Source: Bacteroidota bacterium | Lineage (GTDB): Bacteria > Bacteroidota > Bacteroidia > Chitinophagales > Saprospiraceae | Length of the DNA: 64,000 nucleotides | Reading direction: 5' to 3' | Assembly: GCA_018222965.1 (NCBI GenBank) | Contig: JAAEZH010000005.1 | Location: 62,001-126,000 of the forward strand | Part shown: one piece after another, positions 50,787 through 61,900 of the stretch | Numbering within the stretch: position 1 is the stretch's first letter | How the letters are laid out: each line of letters opens with the position of its first letter | Translations under genes and position numbers: made by a program | Notes under the pieces: generated by a model | What the model saw: only the letters and a program-made list of their open reading frames with translations | Database searches by the model: none | What the model was told of the DNA's origin: nothing

Positions 50787-53177
50787 ATGAAGCAACTATT
50801 ATGCTTGTCTACAAGCTTCCTTTTTTGCTTTTTCAGCCTTTCGGCGAAAGCCCAAAAACACACTATTTCCGGATACATCTCCGATGCAGAGACCGGCGAG
50901 ATGCTCATCGGAGCCAATCTCTACGACTTCAAATCTGAATCTGGTACGGTATCCAATACCTATGGTTTTTACTCCCTGACTCTCGAGGCAGACAGTGTTT
51001 ATCTGACTGCCAGTTATGTGGGATATCAACCCCAGACTTTTGCACTCTACCTGAATAAAGATGCGCAGATTGACATTTCCCTTTCTCCATCCGTGAGCCT
51101 GCAAACAGTGGAGGTCGTGGCTTCCGCCGAAGGTGATCCCATTGAGGAAAGAACCCAGATGAGTTCGGTAAGCATCCCTGTCCAACAGATCAAAAAACTG
51201 CCGGCCTTTTTGGGTGAAACAGATGTGCTAAAAGCCCTGCAATTGCTGCCCGGCGTCCAATCGGGCGGCGAGGGACAAAGCGGCCTGTATGTGCGTGGAG
51301 GCAGTCCGGATCAAAATCTTATTCTGCTGGACGGCGTTCCCGTTTACAATGCCAGTCATTTATTTGGCTTTTTCTCGGTTTTCAATCCCGATGCCCTGCG
51401 GGATATCACCCTGATCAAAGGCGGATTCCCCGCCCGATATGGCGGACGACTATCCTCTGTACTCGACATCAACATGAAGGAAGGAAACCTCAAAGAGTTT
51501 AAAGGCTCCGGAAGCATTGGTATGGTAGCCTCCAAACTCACCCTCGAGGGGCCCATAATAACCGATAAAACCTCTTTTATCGTTTCCGGTCGGAGAACCT
51601 ATATTGATTTACTGGCTCGTCCGCTGATAAAAAGAGGCTTTGAATCCGGAGGGGGTGAAGGTGTTGCCGGCTATTATTTCTACGATATGAATGCCAAGGT
51701 CAATCACAAGTTTTCTGATAAAGATCGCCTGTACCTGAGCTTTTATAGTGGAAGGGATAAGTTCTATCTGGAGTCGGAAGAACGATTCGGCAGCGACCGC
51801 TACAAACAAGAACTGGGCTTTGGGTGGGGGAATATCACCTCTGCAATCCGCTACAATCACCTTTGGGGCAAGCGGCTATTTTCAAATCTGACGCTGACCT
51901 ACTCCAAATACAATTTCAATACCAGTGCCGATCAGGAAGACACTTATACGGAGCAAGGCGAGACCATCACCGACGGATTTGGGGTAGATTATGATTCAGG
52001 CATCGAAGATCTGGCGGCAAAGATTGACTTCGACTTTGTGCCCAACCCACAGCATTTCATCCGATTCGGCGGAAGCCTGATCCGGCACCGATTTGACCCG
52101 GGTACCTTCACTATTGGGTTTCAGGATGCCGATACGAAACTCGACACTACCTTCGGGCAGCAGATCGTCTATGCCAACGAATTTGCCTTTTATGCCGAGG
52201 ATGATTTTGAGATCGGATCCCGCTTCAAAGTCAATGCAGGTCTGCACTTCAGCGGATTTGCAGTGGAGAATGGCAAGATCTATACTTCCCTCCAACCCCG
52301 ACTGGGCATGCGTTATCTATTCCCCGGCAGCTGGGCTTTAAAAGGCTCCTTTGCCACCATGCAGCAATATGTACAGTTTCTGACCAATGAAAACCTGAGT
52401 TTGCCAACTGACTTGTGGCTGCCTACGACGGATCGTGTCAAACCGCAGCAAAGCTGGCAGGTAGCAGCTGGTATCGCCAAGACATTCCGGGAGACCTACG
52501 AGGTTAGTTTGGAAGGTTATTACAAACAAATGGATAATGTGATCTCTTATTCGGAAGGAGCCAGTTTTATCAGTTTCGGCGACTGGCAGGACAATGTCAC
52601 GCAGGGAGATGGCGAAGCCTATGGCGCTGAGTTATTGATCCGAAAAAAGCAAGGCAAACTTACCGGCTGGGTAGGATACACCCTCAACTGGACCTGGAGG
52701 CGATTTGACGACATCAACTTTGGCGAAAAATATCCCTACAAATACGATCGCCGGCACGATATTTCCATTGTGGGTATTTACGACTTTAATGATCGGGTCA
52801 GTTTATCGGCAACCTGGGTCTATGGATCCGGAAATGCTTACACGTTGGGAGAAGCCGTTTACACCGGTTACTTCCCCGGAGGAGTTGGTGAAAACTCTTA
52901 TGCTTCCGGTTTCTTCACCCAGTATTTCCAGGAGCGCAACAACCAGCGGACCCCCGCTTATCATCGATTCGATATTGGTGTAAGCTTCAGCAAACAAAAG
53001 CGGCTGTACAAGCGCACCTGGGCATTTGGGTTTTACAATCTGTATAATCGAAACAACCCCTTCTTTCTGTATCTGGATACCGTTCCAAATGATAGCGGCA
53101 CCGGCCAGCGTACTGCACTAAAACAGATCAGTATTTTCCCCGTAATTCCATACATCAACTGGAGTTTCGAATTTTAA
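50787..53177 (+). CDS. TonB-dependent outer-membrane receptor
   Basis: A 796-residue receptor with signal peptide (FCFFSLSAKAQ). Residues about 25-105 form a carboxypeptidase-regulatory-like domain (HTISGYISDAETGEMLIGAN). The plug follows (LPGVQSGGEGQSGLYVRGGS, DQNLILLDGVPVYNASHLFG) and then a 22-strand barrel ending FPVIPYINWSFEF. The downstream DUF4249 lipoprotein (22-base gap) is the typical partner of this receptor class, so the two are probably one operon for uptake or surface display of an unknown ligand. No separate SusC-type TonB box is evident. The TTCGGCGAA palindrome lies in its signal-peptide codons. Confidence 0.92.
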   Translation: MKQLLCLSTSFLFCFFSLSAKAQKHTISGYISDAETGEMLIGANLYDFKSESGTVSNTYGFYSLTLEADSVYLTASYVGYQPQTFALYLNKDAQIDISLSPSVSLQTVEVVASAEGDPIEERTQMSSVSIPVQQIKKLPAFLGETDVLKALQLLPGVQSGGEGQSGLYVRGGSPDQNLILLDGVPVYNASHLFGFFSVFNPDALRDITLIKGGFPARYGGRLSSVLDINMKEGNLKEFKGSGSIGMVASKLTLEGPIITDKTSFIVSGRRTYIDLLARPLIKRGFESGGGEGVAGYYFYDMNAKVNHKFSDKDRLYLSFYSGRDKFYLESEERFGSDRYKQELGFGWGNITSAIRYNHLWGKRLFSNLTLTYSKYNFNTSADQEDTYTEQGETITDGFGVDYDSGIEDLAAKIDFDFVPNPQHFIRFGGSLIRHRFDPGTFTIGFQDADTKLDTTFGQQIVYANEFAFYAEDDFEIGSRFKVNAGLHFSGFAVENGKIYTSLQPRLGMRYLFPGSWALKGSFATMQQYVQFLTNENLSLPTDLWLPTTDRVKPQQSWQVAAGIAKTFRETYEVSLEGYYKQMDNVISYSEGASFISFGDWQDNVTQGDGEAYGAELLIRKKQGKLTGWVGYTLNWTWRRFDDINFGEKYPYKYDRRHDISIVGIYDFNDRVSLSATWVYGSGNAYTLGEAVYTGYFPGGVGENSYASGFFTQYFQERNNQRTPAYHRFDIGVSFSKQKRLYKRTWAFGFYNLYNRNNPFFLYLDTVPNDSGTGQRTALKQISIFPVIPYINWSFEF

Positions 53178-53199
53178 CCAAAGATCCAAAAGTAAAGAC

Positions 53200-54141
53200 A
53201 TGCAAGTCCTGAAAAATATATTTCCTTTTTTGATCCCGGCCGTATTCATCAGCGCCTGTACCGGTGCCTTTTTTGAAACCGAAGTAGAATTGCCGGTTCC
53301 GGAACACGATCCCGTACTCGCGATCACCGCTTATATCAACTCCACAGACGACAGTTTGTTATTGGCACGAGTAACCCGCACCTATGGCTTGTTTGAAGAC
53401 AAACCCTTCGACGACGGATTGGATGATGCCACGCTGGAACTGTATGAGGAAGGCGAACTCATCCACAGCTTTGAATACCGCGATGGTCCGTTGACAAATT
53501 ACGAAGCCGAGATCAACGAGATGTTTGATGGCGTTGGAAAAACCTATGAGCTGCGCGCCACCCATCCTGTTTTTGGAACAGCTTCTGCGACTCAGACTAT
53601 GCCTGTACCGGTTCCGCTTGGAGAAGTAAACTTCAACGAGCTGAATGGTGGAAATCTGGGAGGCCCTACCGGAGAACTGGAGATCACCATCAATGATCCG
53701 GGAGATCAAACCAATTTTTATGAACTGGCGGTACTGAAGATTTGCACATTCACTTTCGTAAATCCGGACACTGGCGAGGAAATTACAGAAGAGTATCCGG
53801 AGGGCATTTACTTTGATGCCGAATTTATGAACGACCCAAACATCACATCAGGATTCAATAGCGAAGCGCTCCTGATCAGCGACCAGAATTTTAACGGGCA
53901 AAGCATAACGATACGTCCGCGCTTCTACACCTGCTATGAGAGTGAAAGTCAGGGAGGAAACCGCTTTGTAATCCACTGGCGCACCGTTACGCAAGACTAT
54001 TTCAATTACTCAAAATCGCTATACGAAAGCCTGAATGCCCAGAACAATCCTTTCGCGGAGCCGGTATCTCTTTACTCCAATGTCGAAGGAGGCATCGGTG
54101 CATTTTGTCTGCGATCTGAGTTGATTTATGAGGTGGAGTAA
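53200..54141 (+). CDS. DUF4249 lipoprotein, partner of the TonB receptor
   Basis: A 313-residue lipoprotein with lipobox FISAC (C20). The family pattern is visible: VELPVPEHDPVLAITAYINS, VTRTYGLFEDKPF, ATLELYEEGELIHSF, GKTYELRATHP, and QTMPVPVPL, then late HWRTVTQDYFNYSKSLYESL and NPFAEPVSLYSNVEGGIGAF. DUF4249 proteins are encoded next to TonB receptors in Bacteroidota and are thought to sit on the outer membrane as accessory binding proteins. The overlap in function with the receptor is inferred from linkage. Confidence 0.88.
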   Translation: MQVLKNIFPFLIPAVFISACTGAFFETEVELPVPEHDPVLAITAYINSTDDSLLLARVTRTYGLFEDKPFDDGLDDATLELYEEGELIHSFEYRDGPLTNYEAEINEMFDGVGKTYELRATHPVFGTASATQTMPVPVPLGEVNFNELNGGNLGGPTGELEITINDPGDQTNFYELAVLKICTFTFVNPDTGEEITEEYPEGIYFDAEFMNDPNITSGFNSEALLISDQNFNGQSITIRPRFYTCYESESQGGNRFVIHWRTVTQDYFNYSKSLYESLNAQNNPFAEPVSLYSNVEGGIGAFCLRSELIYEVE

Positions 54142-54177
54142 GTTTTTTATATTGTCAAATACAGCAAAACGTTTGAC

Positions 54178-54414
54178 ATGCCAAAACATCCGGACCGAAC
54201 ATTTGTCCACGAAAAACACATTGAGAAAGGAATCGAAAAATATGGGGGAAAGATCGATCAAAGATTAGCTGACCTCCTCGCCCGTAGTGAGTGGAGCTGC
54301 ACCCCATACCGATTCAATGATCGACGCATTCTTCTGGTCTATAACGATGGTTTGTTTGGTGTCCTTTACAAAGACGATGCCGCACTAAACCGCCACCTTG
54401 AGGAAGGAGCCTGA
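54178..54414 (+). CDS. Small conserved-looking hypothetical protein
   Basis: A 78-residue soluble protein, charged and without membrane segment: KHIEKGIEKYGGKIDQRLADLL, then CTPYRFNDRRILLVYNDGLF and GVLYKDDAALNRHL. The composition and ordered helix-strand pattern look like a real gene, and the flanking spacing (37 bases after the lipoprotein, then a 163-bp spacer) fits. No family is recognised. It may be read through from the TonB operon. Confidence 0.55.
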   Translation: MPKHPDRTFVHEKHIEKGIEKYGGKIDQRLADLLARSEWSCTPYRFNDRRILLVYNDGLFGVLYKDDAALNRHLEEGA

Positions 54415-54577
54415 TCAGGCCAGGGCAGCCTGTGTTGGAGCCAGAGAATTTTTACTTTTGGGCAATTCAACACAACTTGATGTTTCTACTCTGACACAAT
54501 CAAATTTGAGGCAAATGGTTTTAAATGAAGTGAACAGGCTCATTGTCTAATTGCCCTGTCTTTTTTGCATTTGATCT

Positions 54578-55201
54578 ATGGCATATAAACCGGCATACCT
54601 ATTACTTTTATCTTTCTTTGAAGGAGCCGCAGTTATGATATGTGAGCTTATCGGAGCTAAATTGCTGGCTCCTTACTTTGGAACATCTCTGTACGTCTGG
54701 GCTGCCGCCCTGGCATTAACACTAGGTGGTTTAGCCCTTGGATATTTTACAGGCGGACAAATCTCCAGGTATACTCAAAAGGCCAAAAAAGGAAAAGGGG
54801 AACAGCTTCTTTTGTTAATACTGTTCTGTGCGGCCGCATTACTTGGCACCATGCCCTATACCAGTCACTGGATCCTGGAGGCCAGTATTCAATTGCCTTT
54901 GCAATGGGGAGCTGTCCTCGCGCTGGGAACCTTCATGCTCCCCCCTTTGTTCTGCCTGGGAATGGTATCGCCCCTGATTATTGGACTGCTCACTCAACAG
55001 GCCAAAATGGCCGGGAACCACGCGGGTAAAGTATATGCCATTTCGACTTTTGGAGGCATTCTGGCTACTTTTGTCCTGGGCTTTTACATCATACCGGAAT
55101 TTGGCCTTAAAATCCCTGCTATTTTCTCCGGAGTTGTATTGGCTGTCTTGCCAGTATTAAGCCTAATTACAGGATTCGGAAAACTCAAAGTTAACGAATA
55201 G
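54578..55201 (+). CDS. Stand-alone membrane domain of spermidine-synthase-fused type
   Basis: A 207-residue polytopic membrane protein with about six helices. The start matches the membrane half of fused spermidine-synthase/transporter-like proteins: SFFEGAAVMICELIGAKLLA, PYFGTSLYVWAAALALTLGG, LALGYFTGGQ, then MVSPLIIGLLT and AGKVYAISTFGGILATFVLG. The usual C-terminal aminopropyltransferase domain is missing: the frame stops at 55201 and the next gene is unrelated. It may be a natural short form or a truncated remnant. Confidence 0.7.
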   Translation: MAYKPAYLLLLSFFEGAAVMICELIGAKLLAPYFGTSLYVWAAALALTLGGLALGYFTGGQISRYTQKAKKGKGEQLLLLILFCAAALLGTMPYTSHWILEASIQLPLQWGAVLALGTFMLPPLFCLGMVSPLIIGLLTQQAKMAGNHAGKVYAISTFGGILATFVLGFYIIPEFGLKIPAIFSGVVLAVLPVLSLITGFGKLKVNE

Positions 55202-55283
55202 TCATCCCATTTCCACCAGGAACACCTTGCCGTTCCCTGGAAAAATCAAAAGGTTCTGTATCTTTTGGGGAATAACATTCGAA

Positions 55284-55862
55284 ATGGAAATTGGAGAAAT
55301 TTTCTACCCCAAAGTACGGGTGGAGTGGAGACAGTGGCTGGCCGAAAATCACCAGGATAAAAAGGAAATATGGTTGCGGCGCTTTCGTAAAGCAACAGGC
55401 ATCCCCTGCATCAACTACGATGAACTGGTGGAAGAAGCCCTTTGCTTCGGCTGGATAGACGGCCTGGTCAAAAAGCTGGATGTGGAGAGCAATGTGCAGC
55501 GTATCAGTCCACGTCGAAAAGGCAAAACTTTTTTATCGGAACTGAACCGGCAAAGAGTCTGGAAGCTACAGCGCCTCGGACTTATGACGCCTTTCGGCGA
55601 AAGCCTGATAAAAGACCAAATCGGCCATCCGGATGATCCTTTTGAGGTTCCGGAATACATTAAAGTGCAACTACAAGAAGATCCCGAAGTCTGGGAAAAC
55701 TTCCAGGGGTTTGACCATTTTTACAAGCGCCTGAAAACAGGCTGGATACTGGAATGCGGACCACGCAGACCGGAGGAAGCTCAAAGAAGACTCAATTACC
55801 TGATCAAAATGACTAAAAAAGGGAAGATGTATGGTACCAGACCAGAAGTTAGAGCTAAATAA
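55284..55862 (+). CDS. YdeI-family protein
   Basis: A 192-residue cytoplasmic protein. The ATG at 55284 gives the usual family opening; an upstream in-frame ATG would add unrelated residues. Family features are FYPKVRVEWRQWLAENH, KKEIWLRRFRK, CINYDELVEEALCFGWIDGL, QRISPRRKGK and a basic C-terminus (EEAQRRLNYLIKMTKKGK). YdeI-type proteins have been linked to bacteriocin or peptide tolerance, but the molecular function is not established. A TTCGGCGAA palindrome lies in the coding region (FGES). Confidence 0.8.
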   Translation: MEIGEIFYPKVRVEWRQWLAENHQDKKEIWLRRFRKATGIPCINYDELVEEALCFGWIDGLVKKLDVESNVQRISPRRKGKTFLSELNRQRVWKLQRLGLMTPFGESLIKDQIGHPDDPFEVPEYIKVQLQEDPEVWENFQGFDHFYKRLKTGWILECGPRRPEEAQRRLNYLIKMTKKGKMYGTRPEVRAK

Positions 55863-55998
55863 GCCTCCGTTTTAACTAAAATTTTGCCAAAAGATTACAC
55901 TTCTTTAGATAACAATTCATTTGCCATAACTCATTGTAATTCAGCGTCCAATCTTCGTATATTAACTGGATTGATTCCTGAACCCTACACAACAGACA

Positions 55999-58900
55999 AT
56001 GAGAAACACCAGCTTAATTTTGCTGTTCCTTTTATGGACGGCAAACACTCTCCTGGCTCAATGCCCGCCCCCGGGCTTTCCAGACGCCGGCGACGATTGC
56101 CCATCGGCACCTATTTTATGCCAGACCCTCGACGGATATTGCAATACTATCAACAACAACAACGTACCCCAAACCTTCCCTGGCTGTGGACCACCATGGA
56201 CACTCAACAATGACGAGTGGTTTGCCTTTTATGCAGGTACAACTACTATTACAATTGAGGTTGTACCAATCAATTGTATCCCAAGCGGACCCAATGAAGG
56301 TCTTCAGGGAGGTATTTATTTGGGCTGTGGCGGTCCGGTTATGGACGTCCAATGTGCCTGTACAACCAATGCATTCACCCTCACTTCTACCAATTTTATC
56401 GTAGGCGAAATCTACTGGATGGTCCTCGATGGATGTGGAGGTAGCGTTTGTGATTACCAGATCAATGTATTACAAGGTTCTACGGCAGGGGGACCACCGT
56501 CAGATCCCGGGCCAATTAGCGGTCCGCTCACCGTTTGCGAAGGAGATACTGAAGCCTATTCCCTCCTTCCGGTAAATGCTGCTACTATTTACAATTGGAA
56601 CCTCAACCCGGACCTTGGCAGCATCTCAGCCAATGATGAAAATGCAAACATTACATGGACTACCCCCGGTACAACCGACCTTTGTGTAGATGTGGCAAAT
56701 GCCTGTTTTGCAAACCCCACCACCTCCTGCATAACGATTGAAGTTATTCCTACTCCCACTGCCGACCTTACAGGTAATGGAAGTATCTGTGCAGAAGGAA
56801 CAGTAACGCCGGTTGACCTAACCATCAATTTCACTGGTACACCACCCTGGGAATTTGTTTACTCCATCGACGGAGTAGACCAGCCCCCGGTCACAACCAG
56901 CGACAATCCGTATACACTCTCGGTTTCTACAGCCGGAAACATTCAACTGGAATCCGTACTATCAACAACCGGCTCCTGCCCGGGAACAGTGACGAGCAAT
57001 GTAACCATCACCGAAACCGAAATCGACCCTTCTGCCACCACAACAGACCTACTCTGCTTTGGCAGTGCTGATGGCGAAGTAGATATTAGCGTATCAGGTG
57101 GAAGCAGCCCTTATTCCTATCAGTGGTCACCATCCGGAAACGGGCAGAACCCGATGGATCTGCCTGCCGGAACTTACGACATAACTGTTACCGATAACGA
57201 TGGCTGTACAGGTGAAATCAGTGTAACATTAAACGAACCGCCATTACTGGAAGCCTCCGGCCAAAGCAGTCAGGATATCGACTGCGATACACCTACAGGT
57301 TCTATCTCCACGACGGTAAGTGGAGGTACCCCCGGTTACACCTACCAGTGGTCACCGTCTGGTAATGGCTCAGACCCGACAGGCCTCGTAGACGGAACTT
57401 ATTACGCTACCGTTACCGATGCCAATGGCTGTACAGACACCCTAAGTGCAATGATTGCCATTGACACCATAGCTCCAATTGCAGCAGCTGCCAGTACAGA
57501 TACCATTAATTGTACATCTACAAGTATTACGATAGACGGAACAGGATCTGAAACCGGACCAAATATCACCTATCAATGGACCGGACCTGGAATTGTTTCC
57601 GGTGGCACGACTTTAAATCCAATGGTCGACCAGCCTGGCACCTACACAATCACCGTTACAAATACTGAAACCGGCTGTGAAGAAATCGCTACCGTTACAG
57701 TAGCAGAAGATATTACTCCGCCGGTAGCGATGGCAACAGCGCCACCAATCACCTGTGCAAATGGAGAAATTACCATAGATGCGACAGGAACAGACACCGG
57801 AGGAAACTTCACCTACCAGTGGAGCGGCCCCGGAATCGTTTCCGGTGGCACGACATTGATGCCCGTCGTGGATCAATCGGGAAGTTATACACTGACTGTC
57901 ACCAACACCAATAATGGCTGTGAAACGACTATCACCGTCAACGTACCAGAAGACACCACACTACCTGATGCAGTTGCCACTGCCCCTCCCATTACCTGCA
58001 ACAACACCAGCATCACCATTGATGGAACCGGCTCCGAAACCGGTCCGAATATCACCTATCAATGGACCGGGCCGGGTATCGTTTCCGGTGAAACGACCCT
58101 GATGCCGGTAGTAGATCAACCGGGCACCTATACCCTTACCGTTTTTGATGGAAATAATGGTTGCGAAAACTCGGTCACCGTAACGGTGGAAGATCAAACG
58201 CAACTTCCTGACGCTGTCGCGAATGCCGATCAAATTACCTGTGCCAATCCAACTATAAATATTGACGGCAACGGCTCCAGCACCGGGCCGGAGTTTACGT
58301 ACCAATGGACCACCAATGATGGAAATATTGTAAGTGGCAGTACAACATTAAACCCAACCATCGATCAGCCGGGCACTTACACCCTAACGGTTGTAAATAC
58401 CGCAACGGGTTGCGAAAATACCGTTAGCGTAACCGTGGGAGAAGATGTAACGCCCCCGATAGCCGAAGCCGGACCAACCTTTGAATTGACTTGCGACATT
58501 ACAACCGTCCAACTCGATGGCACAGGCTCTGATACAGGTGCTGAATATACCTACCAATGGACAGGGCCCGGGATCGTTTCCGGTGGTACTACTTTAAACC
58601 CAACAGTTGATCAACCGGGCACCTATACGATTACCGTTACCAATACAGACAATGGTTGTGAAACGACCGACACCGTGGTTGTGACAGAAGATGTGACGCC
58701 CCCGATAGCAACCGCTTCGGCACCTCCTATTACCTGCGATGATCCCAGTGTCACCATAAGTGGCAATGGCTCCAGTACCGGAACAGATTTCACCTATCAA
58801 TGGTCCGGACCCGGTATCATTTCAGGAGGAACTACCCTGAACCCAACGGTGGACCAACCGGGCACCTATACACTTACGGTCACCAATACAGATAACGGCT

Positions 58901-61900
58901 GTACAGAAATGGCGACTGTAACGGTACAGGATTTGACACAACTCCCGGATGCTGTCGCTAATGCAGATCCACTAACCTGTGCCAACACTTCTATCTCAAT
59001 TGATGGAAATGGCTCCAGTACAGGACCAAACTTTACCTATCAGTGGAGCACTACCGATGGGAATATTGTCAGCGGCTCCAGCCAATTGAATCCGCTGGTA
59101 GATCAAACGGGCACCTACACCCTGCTCGTGGAGAATACAACCACAGGCTGTGAAAACACGGTAGACGTTACCGTTGGAATCGATACCATCCCACCCATAG
59201 CCGAAGCCGGCCCCACCATGGAGTTAAATTGTGCCAACGAGGAAGTGACTCTCGATGGAAGTGGGTCCAGCAGTGGAGTTGGATTCAGTTATAGCTGGGA
59301 TGGACCGGGAGTCATCTTTGGAGGTAACACCACTACTCCAATTGCTGCAGCACCCGGCATCTATACGCTAACCGTTGTAAACGACATGAATGGCTGTACT
59401 GCTTCCGACGTGGTTGAAGTTACAGCCGACTTTACCACGCCCGATCCTGCAATACAACCACCCGATATTATCACTTGCGACATTCCGGAGATTCAGCTCG
59501 ATGGAAGTGCTTCAACGTCCGGACCCAATATTACCTACAACTGGACAACCAATGGCGGCACCATTATCAGCGGCGGGAATACGGCTACGCCAACCGTCGG
59601 CTCCGGAGGTCTGTACACCATAATCGTAACAGATCAGGACAATGGGTGTGATGCCTCGATAAGTGTAGTCGTGGAAGAAGACAACGATCCGCCATTTGTT
59701 GATGCCGGGCCGGACCTCGAAATAACCTGTGTCCTGCAGGAGATTCCACTCTTCGGATTTAACTCCGTTCAGGGTCCGGAATACTCTTACCTATGGACAA
59801 CCGTAGATGGAAATATCATCAGCGGAGAAACGACCCTGAGTCCGATAGTAAACGAACCAGGAACCTATACACTTACCGTATTCGACAGTTCCAACGGATG
59901 TGAAGCCAGTGCCAGCACCGTAGTTGGAGTAGACTCGGATGTGCCTATTTCCAATGCGGGGCCAAATCAAAGCATAACCTGTACAAACTCCAATCCAACA
60001 CTGAATGGTTCAGGATCTTCTTCCGGACCGGGTTTCACCTACACCTGGAGTACGACAGATGGAAACATTGTATCAGGCGCAAATACCCTGACGCCTCAGG
60101 TAGATCAGCCCGGTCAATACCAATTGGAAGTAATCAACTTAAACAATGGCTGTGTAGCTTATTCCTTTGTTACCGTAACAGAAGACATCGAACTACCGGA
60201 AGCAATAATTGCACAGCCCGGTGAGGTAGACTGCAACAATCCAACAGTCACCATAGATGCCTCAGCTTCCTCTTCCGGAAGCAACTTTTCTTATGTTTGG
60301 AATACTGCGAATGGCAATATCGTCAGCGGCCAGGGCACACTCATGCCGGTAGTTGATCAGGGGGGCAATTACGTCCTGACGATCATCAACAACACCAGTG
60401 GATGTATCAATGGCGGAAATGTAGTAGTAACAGAAAATATTGATAATCCGATATTAAACATCGAGAATCCGGGCATCATTTCCTGTACGGAACCCGAACT
60501 CACGCTTGATGCTTCCGGCTCCGATACGGGTCCGGAATTTGAATATTCCTGGACAACGATTGATGGGGTGATTGTAAGTGGTGCAGAAAGTCCAAATCCG
60601 GTGATTTCTGCCGGAGGAACCTATGAGCTAACCATTATCAACCTGAATACAAATTGCTCAACGACTGATCAGGTAGTAGTACCCGAGGATGCTGACATCC
60701 CGGAGGTTACTTTAGAAATGCCAGACGTACTGGATTGTGCCTTAAGCCAGCTTTCGCTGAATGCCGCTATTAGCGGAGGAGCTAATTTGCAATACAACTG
60801 GTCCACCGCTGATGGAAACTTCGTATCAGGCACCAATACACTGGAGCCAATCGTTGATCAACCCGGCACCTATTTACTGGAGGTCTTTAATGAAGATACC
60901 GGCTGCCAGAGCAGTGGCGCAGTGACTGTTAGTCAGGACATCCTTGTCCCTGTCTCCGAAGCCGGACCGGACAGCCTGTTAAATTGCGTGGTAACAAGCA
61001 TTGTTCTCGATGGATCCAATTCAGACAGCGGCGCAGACCTGAATTACCAATGGACAACCCCCGATGGAAACATCCTCTCCGGGGCAGACGGATTGATGCC
61101 CGAGATAGATGCAGCCGGAACCTATATTCTGGAAGTATCTAATACGCAAAACAGCTGTTTTGACGCCGACACGCTTGTTGTGGCAGAAGATGTGGAAATT
61201 CCTGCCAGCACAATTGCGCCTCCGATTCTAATGGGTTGTGCCGATCCAATTGTAACCATTGATGCCAGCGGATCAACCTCGGGAAGTGGCATAATTTATC
61301 AGTGGACAACACCCGATGGAAATATCCTTTCCGGGGCAGACGGATTGATGCCCGAGGTAGATGCACCGGGAACCTATTCCCTGGTGGTTTTGGATACTAT
61401 TAATGGATGTTCATCAATGACTCAAACAACCGTCATAGAAAACACCCAACTACCAATAGTCGATGCTGGCGCAGGCGGAGAACTAACCTGTATAGTAACC
61501 AGCCTGGAACTACTGGGTGACGCCATGGGGCAAACCTCAAATTTTGAATACAGCTGGGTTACCACCAATGGAAACATCACAAGTGGGGCAAGCACCCTTA
61601 CACCAACAATAGATCAGGCCGGAACCTATACCTTCGTGGTAACTGACACCATAAATCAATGTTCGGCGGAAGCCAGTGTCGAGATCACACAAGATGCAGA
61701 CCTGCCCGTTGCGGATGTTACCGCATCCAACTTCATCAACTGTGTACAAAGTTCAGCTACGCTGGATGGAACAGGAAGTACACAAGGGCCGGATCTCATT
61801 TACACCTGGACCACAACTGATGGCAATTTTGTAGGTACGCCTGATGATTTGATGCCTGAAATCGACCAGCCGGGGTCCTATACCCTGACGATCAATGACA

